64,000 nt of DNA from assembly GCF_009601765.2 (NCBI RefSeq), contig NZ_CP045699.1:310001-374000 (forward strand). The letters run 5' to 3'. The stretch is from Vibrio algicola. Lineage in GTDB: Bacteria > Pseudomonadota > Gammaproteobacteria > Enterobacterales > Vibrionaceae. Shown here one piece after another: positions 29,917-39,810 of this stretch; position 1 is the stretch's first letter; each line of letters begins with the position of its first letter. A program made the position numbers and the translations under genes. Under the pieces are notes generated by a model. The model was not told the DNA's origin. It was given only the letters and a program-made list of their open reading frames with translations, and made no database searches.

Positions 29917-29933
29917 AATTGGTATTACCAATT
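29917..29933. promoter_or_regulatory. Perfect PdhR operator
   Basis: AATTGGTATTACCAATT is an exact 17-base match to the PdhR box (AATTGGTnnnACCAATT), 31 bases before the pdhR ATG. It implies autoregulation of the pdhR-aceEF operon, relieved by pyruvate. Confidence 0.88.
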
Positions 29934-29963
29934 TACACTCAATAAGTGAAACGAGACTTCATC

Positions 29964-30731
29964 ATGGCTTATCAACGGATCCGTCAGCCAAAACTTTCTG
30001 ATGTGATTGAACAAGAATTAGAAAGGCTGATTGTAGAAGGCACATTATCTGCAGGGCAACAATTGCCGCCAGAGCGTGAACTAGCCAAACAATTTGATGT
30101 TTCTCGCCCTTCCATTCGTGAAGCGATCCAGCGTTTAGAAGCAAAACGCTTACTGACTCGTAAGCAAGGTGGCGGTACGTTCGTATGTGAAAAATTATGG
30201 ACGTCTTTTTCCGATCCACTACTAGAATTGTTATCGACTCACTCAGAAACGCAACTCGATTTATTGGAATCTCGCCATGCGATGGAAGGGATTTCAGCTT
30301 ATTTTGCCGCGCTGCGTGGCACGACAGAAGATTTTGAACATATTTCAGAGTGTCAACGAGAAGTCGAAATCGCGATTGAAAATAAAGATATTAAGCAAGA
30401 ATCTAGCGCGGTAATGAAGGTATTAATTGCCATCTCTGAAGCGGCTCACAATGTGGTGTTATTGCATATTGTTCGTAGCCTTGCTCCTTTGCTAGAACAA
30501 AACGTATTACAGAATTTAGAATTACTTTATCGTCGTGATGAAGTGGTGGAAAAGGTGAGTGTTCACCGTGCCAATATCGTGCAAGCGATCCTTAAGCGAG
30601 AGCCAGAATTGGCACGCAAAGCATCTCATGCACACTTGGCTTACATTGAAGAGACTTTGTTGGATTTGACTCGAGAAGAGAGTCGTCGTGAGCGTTCATT
30701 ACGCCGAATCCAACAAGCCAACGAATCTTAA
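29964..30731 (+). CDS. pdhR: Pyruvate-responsive repressor PdhR (GntR/FadR family)
   Basis: A 255-residue repressor of the pyruvate dehydrogenase operon that lets go of DNA when pyruvate binds. The N-terminal winged helix-turn-helix reads [20 protein letters not shown] and QGGGTFV; the C-terminal all-helical FCD domain senses the ligand. I start at the ATG at 29964 ([17 protein letters not shown]), which aligns with E. coli PdhR; the open frame back to a GTG at 29946 adds six residues. The perfect operator lies just upstream. Confidence 0.96.
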   Translation: MAYQRIRQPKLSDVIEQELERLIVEGTLSAGQQLPPERELAKQFDVSRPSIREAIQRLEAKRLLTRKQGGGTFVCEKLWTSFSDPLLELLSTHSETQLDLLESRHAMEGISAYFAALRGTTEDFEHISECQREVEIAIENKDIKQESSAVMKVLIAISEAAHNVVLLHIVRSLAPLLEQNVLQNLELLYRRDEVVEKVSVHRANIVQAILKREPELARKASHAHLAYIEETLLDLTREESRRERSLRRIQQANES

Positions 30732-30814
30732 TACAGGTTAACTATTCTTTATCTTTGATAAGCATAATCTTAGATAAGCAATAGCCTGATAAACCAACAG
30801 AAGGATAGATCGCT

Positions 30815-33481
30815 ATGTCTGAAGTCATTAATAATGACGTTGATGCACTGGAAACTCAAGATTGGTTAGAAGCCCTTGAATCAGTGGTACGCGAAGAAGG
30901 TGTTGAACGCGCTCAATATTTACTAGAGCAAGTTCTTGATAAAGCTCGTTTAGATGGCGTTGATATGCCAACGGGTATTAACACTAACTATGTAAACACC
31001 ATCCCAGCTACGCAAGAAGCGGCTTATCCAGGTGATATCACAGTAGAGCGTCGCATTCGTTCGATCATTCGTTGGAATGCCATCATGATCGTATTGCGTG
31101 CATCGAAAAAAGATTTGGATCTTGGCGGCCACATGGCGTCTTACCAATCAGCAGCGTCTTTCTACGAAGTATGTTTTAACCATTTCTTCCGCGCTCCAAA
31201 TGAAACCGACGGTGGCGATTTAGTTTATTACCAAGGTCATATTTCTCCAGGGATCTATGCGCGTGCATTCGTTGAAGGTCGTCTATCGGCTGAGCAACTA
31301 GACAACTTCCGTCAAGAATCAACAGGTAACGGTCTTCCATCTTACCCGCATCCAAAACTATTGCCTGAATTCTGGCAGTTCCCAACCGTATCGATGGGCC
31401 TAGGTCCAATGTCTGCTATCTATCAAGCTCGCTTCTTGAAGTACTTGAACGGTCGTGGCCTTAAAGATACCACCAATCAACGTGTTTACGCGTTCCTTGG
31501 TGATGGTGAGATGGATGAGCCAGAATCACGCGGTGCGATTTCTTTCGCTTCTCGTGAAAAACTCGACAACTTATGTTTCCTAATCAACTGTAACCTACAG
31601 CGCCTTGATGGTCCGGTTATGGGTAACGGCAGCATCATTCAAGAACTTGAAGGCCTATTTAAAGGCGCAGGTTGGAATGTAATTAAAGTTATCTGGGGTA
31701 GCAACTGGGATGCACTACTTGCTAAAGACACCACAGGTAAACTTCTGCAATTGATGAACGAAACCATCGATGGCGATTACCAAACCTTTAAATCGAAAGA
31801 TGGTGCGTACGTTCGTGAACACTTCTTCGGTAAATACCCAGAGACAGCAGCACTTGTGGCTGACATGACCGATGATCAAATCTTTGCGCTTAAGCGTGGC
31901 GGTCATGATTCATCTAAATTGTTCTCTGCGTTTAAAGCGGCTCAAGAAACCAATGGTAAGCCAACTGTTATCCTTGCGAAAACGGTTAAAGGTTACGGCA
32001 TGGGTGAAGCGGCTGAAGGTAAGAACATTGCTCACGGCGTGAAGAAAATGGACATGACCCATGTTCTTTATCTACGTGACCGTTTAGGTCTACAAGACAT
32101 CTTGTCTGATGAGAAAGTAAAAGAACTGCCTTACCTAACTCTAGAAGAAGGGTCAGCAGAGCATACTTACTTACACGCTCGTCGTGATGCACTACATGGT
32201 TACACACCAGTGCGTCTGCCTAAGTTCACCCAAGAATTTAAAGTGCCAGCATTAAGTGATTTTGATGCACTGCTTACTGAGCAAAAACGTGACATCTCGA
32301 CCACAATGGCGTTTGTGCGTACGCTTAATATCTTAATTAAAGATAAAAACATTGGTAAGCAGATTGTTCCAATCGTTGCCGATGAAGCTCGTACTTTTGG
32401 TATGGAAGGTTTATTCCGTCAAATCGGTATTTACAATCCACAAGGTCAAGAATACACCCCAGAAGATCGCAGCTTAGTGTCTTACTACAAAGAGGCGACT
32501 TCAGGTCAGGTTCTACAAGAAGGTATCAATGAACTTGGTGCAATGTCTTCATGGGTAGCAGCGGCGACCTCATACAGCACCAACGATCTTCCAATGATCC
32601 CATTCTACATTTACTACTCTATGTTCGGCTTCCAGCGTGTTGGCGATATGGCGTGGATGGCGGGTGACCAACAAGCACGTGGCTTCCTATTGGGTGCAAC
32701 GGCTGGTCGTACAACGCTAAATGGTGAAGGTCTACAGCACGAAGATGGTCATTCACACATCCAAGCGAATACCATTCCAAACTGTGTCTCTTACGATCCA
32801 ACGTTTGCTTATGAGCTCGCGGTTATCATGCAAGATGGTATTCAGCGTATGTATGGTGAAAACCAAGAGAACGTTTACTACTACTTAACTGTGATGAACG
32901 AAAACTACCACATGCCAGCCATGCCAGAAGGCGCGGAAGAAGGCATTCGTAAAGGTATCTACAAGTTAGAGTCTTACACTGGTAGCAAGGGCAAAGTTCA
33001 ATTGATGAGCTCGGGTACTATCATGAACGAAGTACGCAAAGCTGCGAAAATCCTAAGCGATGACTACGGTGTGGCTTCGGATGTGTTCTCAGTAACCTCT
33101 TTCAATGAATTGACTCGTGATGGCCAAGATGCTGAGCGCTTCAACATGCTTCACCCAGAAGCGGAAGAAAAAGTGGCTTACATCTCAACGGTACTTGGAT
33201 CTGAGCCAGCAATCGCTGCAACGGATTACATGAAAAACTACGCAGAGCAAGTGCGTGCTTACATGCCATCTGAGTCTTATAAAGTGTTGGGTACTGATGG
33301 TTTCGGTCGTTCAGATAGCCGCGATAACTTACGTACTCACTTCGAAGTGAATGCCGGTTATGTTGTGGTTGCTGCGCTGACTGAACTTGCCAAACGTGGC
33401 GATATTGAAAAATCGGTTATTGTTGACGCAATTGCTAAATTCAACATCGATGCAGATAAAATCAACCCGCTATACGCATAA
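30815..33481 (+). CDS. aceE: Pyruvate dehydrogenase E1 component (homodimeric)
   Basis: An 888-residue thiamine-diphosphate enzyme that decarboxylates pyruvate and acetylates the lipoyl arm of AceF. The ThDP motif begins GDGEMDEP (G229-D230-G231) and ends near NCNLQRLDGPV. The length and the SPGIYARAFVEGRL and LGATAGRTTLNGEGLQHEDG segments match the E. coli type single-chain E1. Second gene of the pdhR operon. Confidence 0.98.
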   Translation: MSEVINNDVDALETQDWLEALESVVREEGVERAQYLLEQVLDKARLDGVDMPTGINTNYVNTIPATQEAAYPGDITVERRIRSIIRWNAIMIVLRASKKDLDLGGHMASYQSAASFYEVCFNHFFRAPNETDGGDLVYYQGHISPGIYARAFVEGRLSAEQLDNFRQESTGNGLPSYPHPKLLPEFWQFPTVSMGLGPMSAIYQARFLKYLNGRGLKDTTNQRVYAFLGDGEMDEPESRGAISFASREKLDNLCFLINCNLQRLDGPVMGNGSIIQELEGLFKGAGWNVIKVIWGSNWDALLAKDTTGKLLQLMNETIDGDYQTFKSKDGAYVREHFFGKYPETAALVADMTDDQIFALKRGGHDSSKLFSAFKAAQETNGKPTVILAKTVKGYGMGEAAEGKNIAHGVKKMDMTHVLYLRDRLGLQDILSDEKVKELPYLTLEEGSAEHTYLHARRDALHGYTPVRLPKFTQEFKVPALSDFDALLTEQKRDISTTMAFVRTLNILIKDKNIGKQIVPIVADEARTFGMEGLFRQIGIYNPQGQEYTPEDRSLVSYYKEATSGQVLQEGINELGAMSSWVAAATSYSTNDLPMIPFYIYYSMFGFQRVGDMAWMAGDQQARGFLLGATAGRTTLNGEGLQHEDGHSHIQANTIPNCVSYDPTFAYELAVIMQDGIQRMYGENQENVYYYLTVMNENYHMPAMPEGAEEGIRKGIYKLESYTGSKGKVQLMSSGTIMNEVRKAAKILSDDYGVASDVFSVTSFNELTRDGQDAERFNMLHPEAEEKVAYISTVLGSEPAIAATDYMKNYAEQVRAYMPSESYKVLGTDGFGRSDSRDNLRTHFEVNAGYVVVAALTELAKRGDIEKSVIVDAIAKFNIDADKINPLYA

Positions 33482-33501
33482 GCCAATGTGAATAAGCATT
33501 G

Positions 33502-33533
33502 ATGCGCTGTGATGACTCTTTATTGCAGCGCAT
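33502..33533 (+). promoter_or_regulatory. Hairpin in the aceE-aceF gap
   Basis: Perfect 8-base inverted repeat ATGCGCTG (33502-33509) / CAGCGCAT (33526-33533) with a 16-base loop. No T-run follows, so it probably shapes mRNA stability or the aceE:aceF ratio rather than terminating. Confidence 0.5.
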
Positions 33534-33558
33534 TTCAATCAATTAATAGGAAAGCATA

Positions 33559-35463
33559 ATGACAATCGAAATTAATGTACCTGACATTGGTACCGATGAG
33601 GTTGAAGTCACTGAGATTCTTGTAAGCGTTGGCGACAAGGTTGAAGAAGAACAGTCTCTTATTACCGTTGAAGGCGATAAAGCGTCAATGGAAGTACCGG
33701 CTCCTCAAGCAGGTATCGTAAAAGAAATTAAAATTAACGTGGGTGACTCAGTGTCGACTGGCTCATTCATTATGACCTTTGAAGCACAAGGCGCAGCAGC
33801 GTCACCCGTTGCTGAAGCTCCTAAAGCCGAAGCACCTAAAACCGAAGCAGCACCTGCTCCTGCAGCAGCAAGCGAACTAAAAGAAGTTCATGTTCCTGAT
33901 ATCGGCGGTGATGAAGTTGAAGTCACTGAGATCATGGTTGCTATCGGTGACAGCATTGAAGAAGAACAATCTCTTCTTACTGTTGAAGGTGATAAAGCGT
34001 CAATGGAAGTGCCAGCACCTTTCGCCGGTACGCTAAAAGAAATTAAAATCAACGTCGGCGATTCAGTTTCAACCGGTTCATTAGTGATGATTTTTGAAGT
34101 TGCTGGTGCTGGTGGCGCGGCCTCTTCTGCCCCTGCCCCACAACAAGCAGCCCCTGCTCAAGCGGCTGCACCTGTTGCGTCTGCGGCGAAAGAAGTGAAC
34201 GTTCCAGACATCGGTGGTGATGAAGTTGAAGTCACGGAAGTTATGGTTGCGGTTGGTGATACTGTAGAAGAAGAGCAATCTTTAATTACGGTTGAAGGCG
34301 ACAAAGCATCAATGGAAGTTCCTGCTCCGTTTGCTGGTAAAATCAAAGAAATCAAAATTGCTGCTGGCGATAAAGTGTCGACTGGCTCTTTGATCATGAT
34401 CTTTGAAGTGGAAGGTTCTGTACCTGCGGCTTCAGCGCCACAAGCTGCCGCACCTCAAGCATCAGCAGCACCAGCCGCTAAAGCACAAGCTGGCGCGCCT
34501 GCAACAAGCGGTGATTTCCAAGATAACCATGAGTACGCACATGCCTCTCCTGTGGTTCGTCGTTTAGCGCGTGAATTTGGTGTTAACCTTGCTAAAGTAA
34601 AAGGCACAGGTCGTAAGAGCCGCATCTTGAAAGAAGATGTACAAAACTTCGTTAAAGAAGCTCTAAAACGTCTTGAATCTGGTGCGGCTGCATCAGGTAA
34701 AGGCGGCGATGGCAGCGCACTTGGTCTGCTTCCTTGGCCGAAAATTGATTTCAGCAAGTTTGGTGATACTGAGATTCAAAAGCTGTCTAAAATCAAGAAA
34801 ATCTCTGGTGCTAACTTGCACCGTAACTGGGTAATGATCCCACACGTTACTCAGTGGGATAACGCTGATATCACGGCATTGGAAGCGTTCCGTAAAGAAC
34901 AAAATGCAATTGAAGCCAAGCGCGACACTGGCATGAAGATCACACCACTTGTGTTCATCATGAAAGCGGTAGCAAAAGCGTTAGAAGCCTTCCCAACGTT
35001 TAACTCTTCTCTTTCTGATGATGGCGAAAGCATCATTTTGAAGAAATACGTAAACGTCGGTATCGCGGTTGATACGCCAAACGGCTTAGTGGTTCCTGTA
35101 TTTAAAGATGTAAACAAAAAAGGCATCTACGAATTATCAGAAGAACTGGCAGTTATTTCTAAGAAAGCACGTTCAGGCAAGTTAACGTCTTCTGATATGC
35201 AAGGTGGTTGTTTCACAATCTCAAGCCTTGGTGGTATCGGTGGTACCGCATTCACACCTATCGTGAACGCACCAGAAGTTGGTATTCTTGGGGTGTCTAA
35301 ATCTGAAATCAAACCAGTATGGAATGGTAAAGAATTCGAACCACGCCTACAGTTGCCACTTTCTCTTTCTTACGATCACCGCGTAATCGATGGAGCTGAA
35401 GGTGCTCGCTTTATTACTTACCTAAATGCTTGTCTGTCTGACATTCGCCGTTTAGTTCTGTAG
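33559..35463 (+). CDS. aceF: Pyruvate dehydrogenase E2, dihydrolipoyl acetyltransferase
   Basis: A 634-residue core protein of the PDH complex. Three lipoyl domains each carry GDKASMEVP, with lipoylated lysines at K41, K146 and K249, joined by Ala/Pro-rich flexible linkers. A peripheral subunit-binding domain follows ([19 protein letters not shown], about 330-365). The catalytic domain ends with the active-site histidine H607 in SYDHRVIDG. The three-lipoyl layout is that of E. coli. Terminator directly after. Confidence 0.98.
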   Translation: MTIEINVPDIGTDEVEVTEILVSVGDKVEEEQSLITVEGDKASMEVPAPQAGIVKEIKINVGDSVSTGSFIMTFEAQGAAASPVAEAPKAEAPKTEAAPAPAAASELKEVHVPDIGGDEVEVTEIMVAIGDSIEEEQSLLTVEGDKASMEVPAPFAGTLKEIKINVGDSVSTGSLVMIFEVAGAGGAASSAPAPQQAAPAQAAAPVASAAKEVNVPDIGGDEVEVTEVMVAVGDTVEEEQSLITVEGDKASMEVPAPFAGKIKEIKIAAGDKVSTGSLIMIFEVEGSVPAASAPQAAAPQASAAPAAKAQAGAPATSGDFQDNHEYAHASPVVRRLAREFGVNLAKVKGTGRKSRILKEDVQNFVKEALKRLESGAAASGKGGDGSALGLLPWPKIDFSKFGDTEIQKLSKIKKISGANLHRNWVMIPHVTQWDNADITALEAFRKEQNAIEAKRDTGMKITPLVFIMKAVAKALEAFPTFNSSLSDDGESIILKKYVNVGIAVDTPNGLVVPVFKDVNKKGIYELSEELAVISKKARSGKLTSSDMQGGCFTISSLGGIGGTAFTPIVNAPEVGILGVSKSEIKPVWNGKEFEPRLQLPLSLSYDHRVIDGAEGARFITYLNACLSDIRRLVL

Positions 35464-35471
35464 TAAGGGAT

Positions 35472-35506
35472 AAAATAGGGTGGCCAAACAGCCACCTTAT
35501 TTTTTA
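35472..35506 (+). terminator. Intrinsic terminator after aceF
   Basis: GGGTGGC-CAAACA-GCCACCTT followed by ATTTTTTAT: a 6-bp GC-rich stem extended by A-U pairs, with a T-run. It separates lpdA from the aceEF transcript, at least partly. Confidence 0.85.
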
Positions 35507-35747
35507 TATATTTCGACTTATTGCATCGAAATCCGAGTTGGAAAAACGATGCGATAGGACTCAAAGAAAAAAGAATGTTGTCTAGCTCACAGGCTAACGT
35601 GAATCACTTTTCACAGCGTTAACAAGTCGATAAACTATTGTTAATTCTGAATTAGATAATTCACTCCCATTCACTGTCATGTCGTGCAGTAAATAGTGAA
35701 ATGGGAATCGTCAGCTTGTCAGGGATAATGACTATAACGAGGTCAAA
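35507..35747 (+). promoter_or_regulatory. lpdA promoter region
   Basis: About 240 bases between the aceF terminator and lpdA, consistent with a separate lpdA promoter, since Lpd also serves 2-oxoglutarate dehydrogenase and glycine cleavage. A TGTTAATTCT word (35639-35648) resembles half of an ArcA box but is too weak to claim. ACGAGG precedes the ATG. Confidence 0.4.
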
Positions 35748-37175
35748 ATGAGCAAAGAAATTAAAGCACAAGTAGTGGTACTTGGTGCCGGTCCTGCTGG
35801 ATATTCAGCGGCATTCCGTTGTGCAGATTTAGGTTTAGAAACCGTGATTGTTGAGCGTTACAGCTCGCTTGGTGGTGTTTGTCTTAATGTCGGTTGTATT
35901 CCTTCAAAAGCATTACTACACGTTTCTAAAGTAATTGAAGAAGCCAAAGCGATGGCAGCACACGGTGTTGTATTTGGCGAACCTCAAACGGACATCACTA
36001 AGATCCGTTCTTGGAAAGACAAAGTTATTACTCAACTTACTGGCGGTCTAGCTGGTATGGCAAAAATGCGTAAAGTGACGGTAGTGAATGGTTTCGGTAA
36101 ATTTACTGGCCCTAACACATTGCAAGTTGAAGGCGAAGAAAGCACTACAGTAACCTTCGACAACGCCATTATTGCTGCGGGCTCTCGCCCAATCAAACTG
36201 CCTTTCATTCCACATGAAGATCCACGTATTTGGGATTCAACTGACGCACTAGAGCTCAAAGAAGTGCCGAAGAAAATGCTCGTGATGGGTGGCGGTATCA
36301 TCGGTCTTGAGATGGGTACTGTGTATCACTCTCTAGGGTCTCAAATCGATGTAGTTGAAATGTTTGACCAAGTGATCCCAGCAGCAGATAAAGACGTTGT
36401 TAAGGTATTCACTAAGCAAATTAAAAACAAATTCAACCTAATGCTTGAAACTAAAGTAACCGCAGTTGAAGCGAAAGAAGATGGTATCTACGTTTCAATG
36501 GAAGGCAAAAAAGCGCCAGCAGAAGCTGAACGTTATGATGCGGTTCTTGTGGCGATCGGTCGTGTGCCAAACGGTTCATTGATGGATGCAGAAAAAGCAG
36601 GTATTGAAGTTGACGAGCGTGGCTTTATCAACGTTGATAAGCAAATGCGCACCAACGTTCCACACATCCACGCTATCGGTGATATCGTTGGTCAACCTAT
36701 GTTGGCTCACAAAGGTGTGCATGAAGGCCACGTTGCAGCAGAAGTTATTTCTGGTAAGAAGCACTACTTCGATCCTAAAGTTATCCCTTCAATTGCCTAC
36801 ACGGAGCCAGAAGTGGCGTGGGTAGGTAAAACAGAGAAAGAAGCGAAAGCCGAAGGCATTAAATACGAAACGGCGACTTTCCCTTGGGCTGCATCTGGCC
36901 GTGCAATCGCATCTGATTGTGCAGAAGGCATGACTAAGCTTATCTTCGATAAAGAAACTCACCGTGTTATTGGTGGCGCGATTGTCGGGACTAACGGTGG
37001 TGAATTGCTGGGTGAAATCGGTCTTGCAATCGAAATGGGTTGTGATGCAGAAGATATCGCTCTAACCATTCACGCTCACCCAACGTTGCATGAGTCTGTT
37101 GGTATGGCCGCTGAGATTTTTGAAGGGTCGATTACCGATCTTCCAAATCCAAAAGCAGTAAAACGTAAGAAGTAA
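35748..37175 (+). CDS. lpdA: Dihydrolipoyl dehydrogenase (E3)
   Basis: A 475-residue FAD enzyme that reoxidises the lipoyl arm with NAD+ for the PDH, OGDH and glycine cleavage complexes. The N-terminal FAD site is VVVLGAGPAGYSAA, and the redox disulfide is C45/C50 in GGVCLNVGCIPSK. The NAD site is VMGGGIIGLEMG, and the C-terminal HAHPTLHES carries the catalytic His-Glu pair. A strong bidirectional terminator follows. Confidence 0.98.
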   Translation: MSKEIKAQVVVLGAGPAGYSAAFRCADLGLETVIVERYSSLGGVCLNVGCIPSKALLHVSKVIEEAKAMAAHGVVFGEPQTDITKIRSWKDKVITQLTGGLAGMAKMRKVTVVNGFGKFTGPNTLQVEGEESTTVTFDNAIIAAGSRPIKLPFIPHEDPRIWDSTDALELKEVPKKMLVMGGGIIGLEMGTVYHSLGSQIDVVEMFDQVIPAADKDVVKVFTKQIKNKFNLMLETKVTAVEAKEDGIYVSMEGKKAPAEAERYDAVLVAIGRVPNGSLMDAEKAGIEVDERGFINVDKQMRTNVPHIHAIGDIVGQPMLAHKGVHEGHVAAEVISGKKHYFDPKVIPSIAYTEPEVAWVGKTEKEAKAEGIKYETATFPWAASGRAIASDCAEGMTKLIFDKETHRVIGGAIVGTNGGELLGEIGLAIEMGCDAEDIALTIHAHPTLHESVGMAAEIFEGSITDLPNPKAVKRKK

Positions 37176-37220
37176 TAAAGCGATTTCGTCACTGGCAGTA
37201 TTGGTGACGAATCTGCATTA

Positions 37221-37256
37221 AAAGGCCGTATGATTAAAAGATCATACGGCCTTTTT
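37221..37256. terminator. Bidirectional terminator between lpdA and luxR
   Basis: AAAGGCCGTATGAT (37221-37234) pairs perfectly with ATCATACGGCCTTT (37241-37254) around a 6-base loop. It has T's after it on the plus strand and A's before it, so it can serve both converging genes. Confidence 0.93.
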
Positions 37257-37295
37257 AGTATTAAAATCGTGGGTGTTGCACGTTAAAATCGGCTG

Positions 37296-37910
37296 TTAAT
37301 CCTTTTCTTTATAAATACACAACATATCTAAAAAGCTGGCAACTAACTTAGTGAGGCTTTCTTTATCTGGACGACGATTAGCCTGCACGAATATTGAATA
37401 ACAAATACCATGGAATAACTTAGCTATATTACTTGGGTTTTGTTCGTCACAAATCTCACCATTTTCAATGCCTTTCACAAACATCTCACGGAAATACTTT
37501 TGATGCTGACTGTGAGTTGAAACAAATAATGGCCATACTTCTTCGCGAGTTGAGGTGCTCCATTCAAACCAAATCTTAGTCCACTGAATATCGTCTAAAA
37601 CTAAATCGACTAGCTGGTTAGAAAGGGTAGATAAATTTTGTTTAACCGGCAGATCTAAATTTATATTTTCCAATAAAAAGGCGGAGAAATGTTGTTCTAC
37701 ATTGGTGAGCACTTCATCAACTAAATCCTCACGGGTTGGAAAGTAATTAAACACAGTGGCAACCGAGACTTGAGCGATATCCGCGATATCTGCGTGGCCA
37801 CCACGGCCAATGCCGCGCTTAGCAAATACTTCGATGGCGATTTCTAAAAGCTGTAATTTTCGCTTTTCAGGGGACAGCCGAGTCCTTGGGCGTCGAGTTA
37901 ATATATCCAT
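37296..37910 (-). CDS. luxR: LuxR/HapR/OpaR-type quorum-sensing master regulator (TetR fold)
   Basis: A 204-residue TetR-fold protein. The N-terminus RPRTRLSPEKRK and the DNA-binding part IGRGGHADIADIAQVSVATVFNYFPTRE are nearly those of V. harveyi LuxR and V. cholerae HapR, and the C-terminus ends SFLDMLCIYKEKD as in that subfamily. This is not the AHL-binding LuxR of V. fischeri. At high cell density it activates or represses hundreds of genes (biofilm, protease, competence, luminescence). The location next to hpt matches V. cholerae hapR. In the leader, a GCTAGG word just before the ATG can pair with the CCUAGC of Qrr sRNAs; that is only six bases and unproven. Confidence 0.93.
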   Translation of the reverse strand: MDILTRRPRTRLSPEKRKLQLLEIAIEVFAKRGIGRGGHADIADIAQVSVATVFNYFPTREDLVDEVLTNVEQHFSAFLLENINLDLPVKQNLSTLSNQLVDLVLDDIQWTKIWFEWSTSTREEVWPLFVSTHSQHQKYFREMFVKGIENGEICDEQNPSNIAKLFHGICYSIFVQANRRPDKESLTKLVASFLDMLCIYKEKD

Positions 37911-38202
37911 ATCATAATCCTAGCTTATATTCTTTTATGCTTGAAATTCATAGCGTAATGGCTTCAATTATTTAAGAATGATAAAAAAACAAAATAGTAA
38001 ATCACTGTTATAGTTATTATGTGAATAAGTCTACCTATGCCTAGTTTAGTGTCAATCTGAATAAAAAACATACAACTTAAGTCGAGTGCTTGGAAAAAGT
38101 TAACGAATACGTGCAGTGGTGGTAGAATGCGTGCTATGACACGATAGCTGATATTATTTCAGTTATGGTTAATAACAAAAAAATCTAACTATTGAGAAAG
38201 AT

Positions 38203-38733
38203 ATGAAACATACAGTTGAAGTAATGATCTCGGAACAGGATGTACAAGATCGAGTAAAAGTTTTAGGTAAAGCAATTGCCGAACATTATCAAGGATCTGA
38301 AAAGCTTGTTGTAGTAGGTCTATTACGTGGATCTTTCGTGTTTATGGCTGACTTATCACGCGCGATTGGCATGAATCATAAGATCGATTTTATGACAGCT
38401 TCAAGCTACGGTAACAGCATGACCAGCACCCGTGATGTACGTATCTTAAAAGACCTTGATGATGATATTAAAGGTATGGATGTGTTGCTGGTAGAAGATA
38501 TTATCGATACCGGTAATACTCTAAGCAAAGTATGCGATATTTTAAAAATCCGCGAACCAAACTCAATTGAGATCTGTACGCTACTTGATAAGCCATCACG
38601 TCGTGAAATTGAAGTAGATGCGAAGTGGATTGGTTTTGAAATTCCAGATGAGTTCGTGGTTGGTGTGGGTATTGACTACGCTCAGAACTACCGTCATTTA
38701 CCATACATCGGTAAAGTGGTACCACAAGAGTAA
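38203..38733 (+). CDS. hpt: Hypoxanthine phosphoribosyltransferase
   Basis: A 176-residue purine salvage enzyme converting hypoxanthine (and guanine) with PRPP to IMP (GMP). The PRPP loop [14 protein letters not shown] lies at about residues 96-109, the [13 protein letters not shown] loop binds pyrophosphate, and the catalytic flexible loop includes TASSYGNSM. Divergent from luxR with a 292-base shared control region. Terminator about 120 bases downstream. Confidence 0.96.
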   Translation: MKHTVEVMISEQDVQDRVKVLGKAIAEHYQGSEKLVVVGLLRGSFVFMADLSRAIGMNHKIDFMTASSYGNSMTSTRDVRILKDLDDDIKGMDVLLVEDIIDTGNTLSKVCDILKIREPNSIEICTLLDKPSRREIEVDAKWIGFEIPDEFVVGVGIDYAQNYRHLPYIGKVVPQE

Positions 38734-38852
38734 GCTTCCTCATGAAGCGGTCAGTATGCCGAATACGGTATTCTTACTTGTGATACTCAATATGACTGAT
38801 GATCATTAGAATCACAGTGGTCTATTCAGTATGATTATTGAGCTGAAGGAAT

Positions 38853-38883
38853 AAAAAAGAGCGATATGATTATCGCTCTTTTT
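38853..38883 (+). terminator. Intrinsic terminator after hpt
   Basis: AAAAAAGAGCGATA-TGAT-TATCGCTCTTTTTA: perfect stem, tetraloop and T-run, immediately adjoining the ERIC element. Confidence 0.9.
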
Positions 38884-39012
38884 ATACCCGTCGTACTTGA
38901 AGCTACAGCTTTGTTGACTACGTTCACTCACCCTAATCACTTAGGCAAGCTAAGCCTATGGGGTTTCGTTTACTTGTCGCCTTACTGTAACGTCAATGAC
39001 TTTGGCTGTGTA
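38883..39012. repeat. ERIC-type (IRU) repeat
   Basis: About 130 bases: TATACCCGTCGTACTTGAAG at one end, ACGTTCACTCACCCTAATCA, the central AGGCAAGCTAAGCCTATGGGG dyad, and GTCGCCTTACTGTAACGTCA near the other end. These match the ERIC consensus in order and spacing. Lies between hpt and the converging can gene. Confidence 0.88.
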
Positions 39013-39042
39013 TTTGATAGTGTTCTATTACAATAATGCAGA

Positions 39043-39714
39043 TTACCCAATAATTTTCTCAGGGGTTTCTTCATTTAAAATCTTCGCAATTGAAGCTTGG
39101 TGGGAAATCTCTAAGCTTTCGTTACTATGGCAGCGAACACCTAAATCTTTCAATACACCGTCGCCAATACCGTAGCACCAGCCATGAATTTGTACTTTTT
39201 GGCCACGTTCCCAAGCTTGCTGAAGAATGGTTGAATTACCTAAGTTATAGGTTTGCTCTGCGACGTTTATTTCGCACAGCTTATCAGCCCATTGATCTTT
39301 GGGAAATTGAGAAAGCCAATTTCGGTGTTTAAGATACAGGTCGCGAATGTGGAGCAACCAGTTATTGATCAGTCCAAGATTTGGATTATCAATTGCCGCA
39401 TTGACCCCACCACAGCCGTAGTGACCACAAATAATAATGTGCTTGACCTTTAAAACGTCAACCGCATATTGCACAACAGAAAGACAATTTAAGTCGGTAT
39501 GAATGACTTGGTTAGCCACGTTGCGGTGAACAAATAACTCCCCTGAATACAGGCCAGTAAGGCGCTCAGCAGGGACTCGACTATCTGAACAACCTATCCA
39601 TAGGTATTCAGGTTCCTGTGATTCTTCAAGTTTTGTGAAGAATTCAGGGCGTTCTGATTTGATAGACTCAGCCCATGTCGAGTTATTTTTGAATAACTGT
39701 TTAATATCTGGCAT
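39043..39714 (-). CDS. can: Beta-class carbonic anhydrase
   Basis: A 223-residue zinc enzyme interconverting CO2 and bicarbonate for carboxylation reactions. Zinc ligands C42 and D44 (GCSDSR) and H98, C101 (GHYGCGG) sit at the same positions as in E. coli Can. I use the ATG at 39714 ([11 protein letters not shown]), where AGGA lies about 9 bases upstream, rather than the 15-codon upstream extension. Divergent from yadG, as in E. coli. Confidence 0.96.
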   Translation of the reverse strand: MPDIKQLFKNNSTWAESIKSERPEFFTKLEESQEPEYLWIGCSDSRVPAERLTGLYSGELFVHRNVANQVIHTDLNCLSVVQYAVDVLKVKHIIICGHYGCGGVNAAIDNPNLGLINNWLLHIRDLYLKHRNWLSQFPKDQWADKLCEINVAEQTYNLGNSTILQQAWERGQKVQIHGWCYGIGDGVLKDLGVRCHSNESLEISHQASIAKILNEETPEKIIG

Positions 39715-39810
39715 GTTACATTCCTCGTTAACCTGCTTTACTATACACAAAATCACCAAAAATCAAATCCGATCTGTGATCAATTTACCAAATGGATAAA
39801 AAAGATAATT

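Noticed and set aside
35639..35648. ArcA box before lpdA
   Set aside because: Only about 8 of 10 positions of one half-site; AT-rich regions give this by chance.
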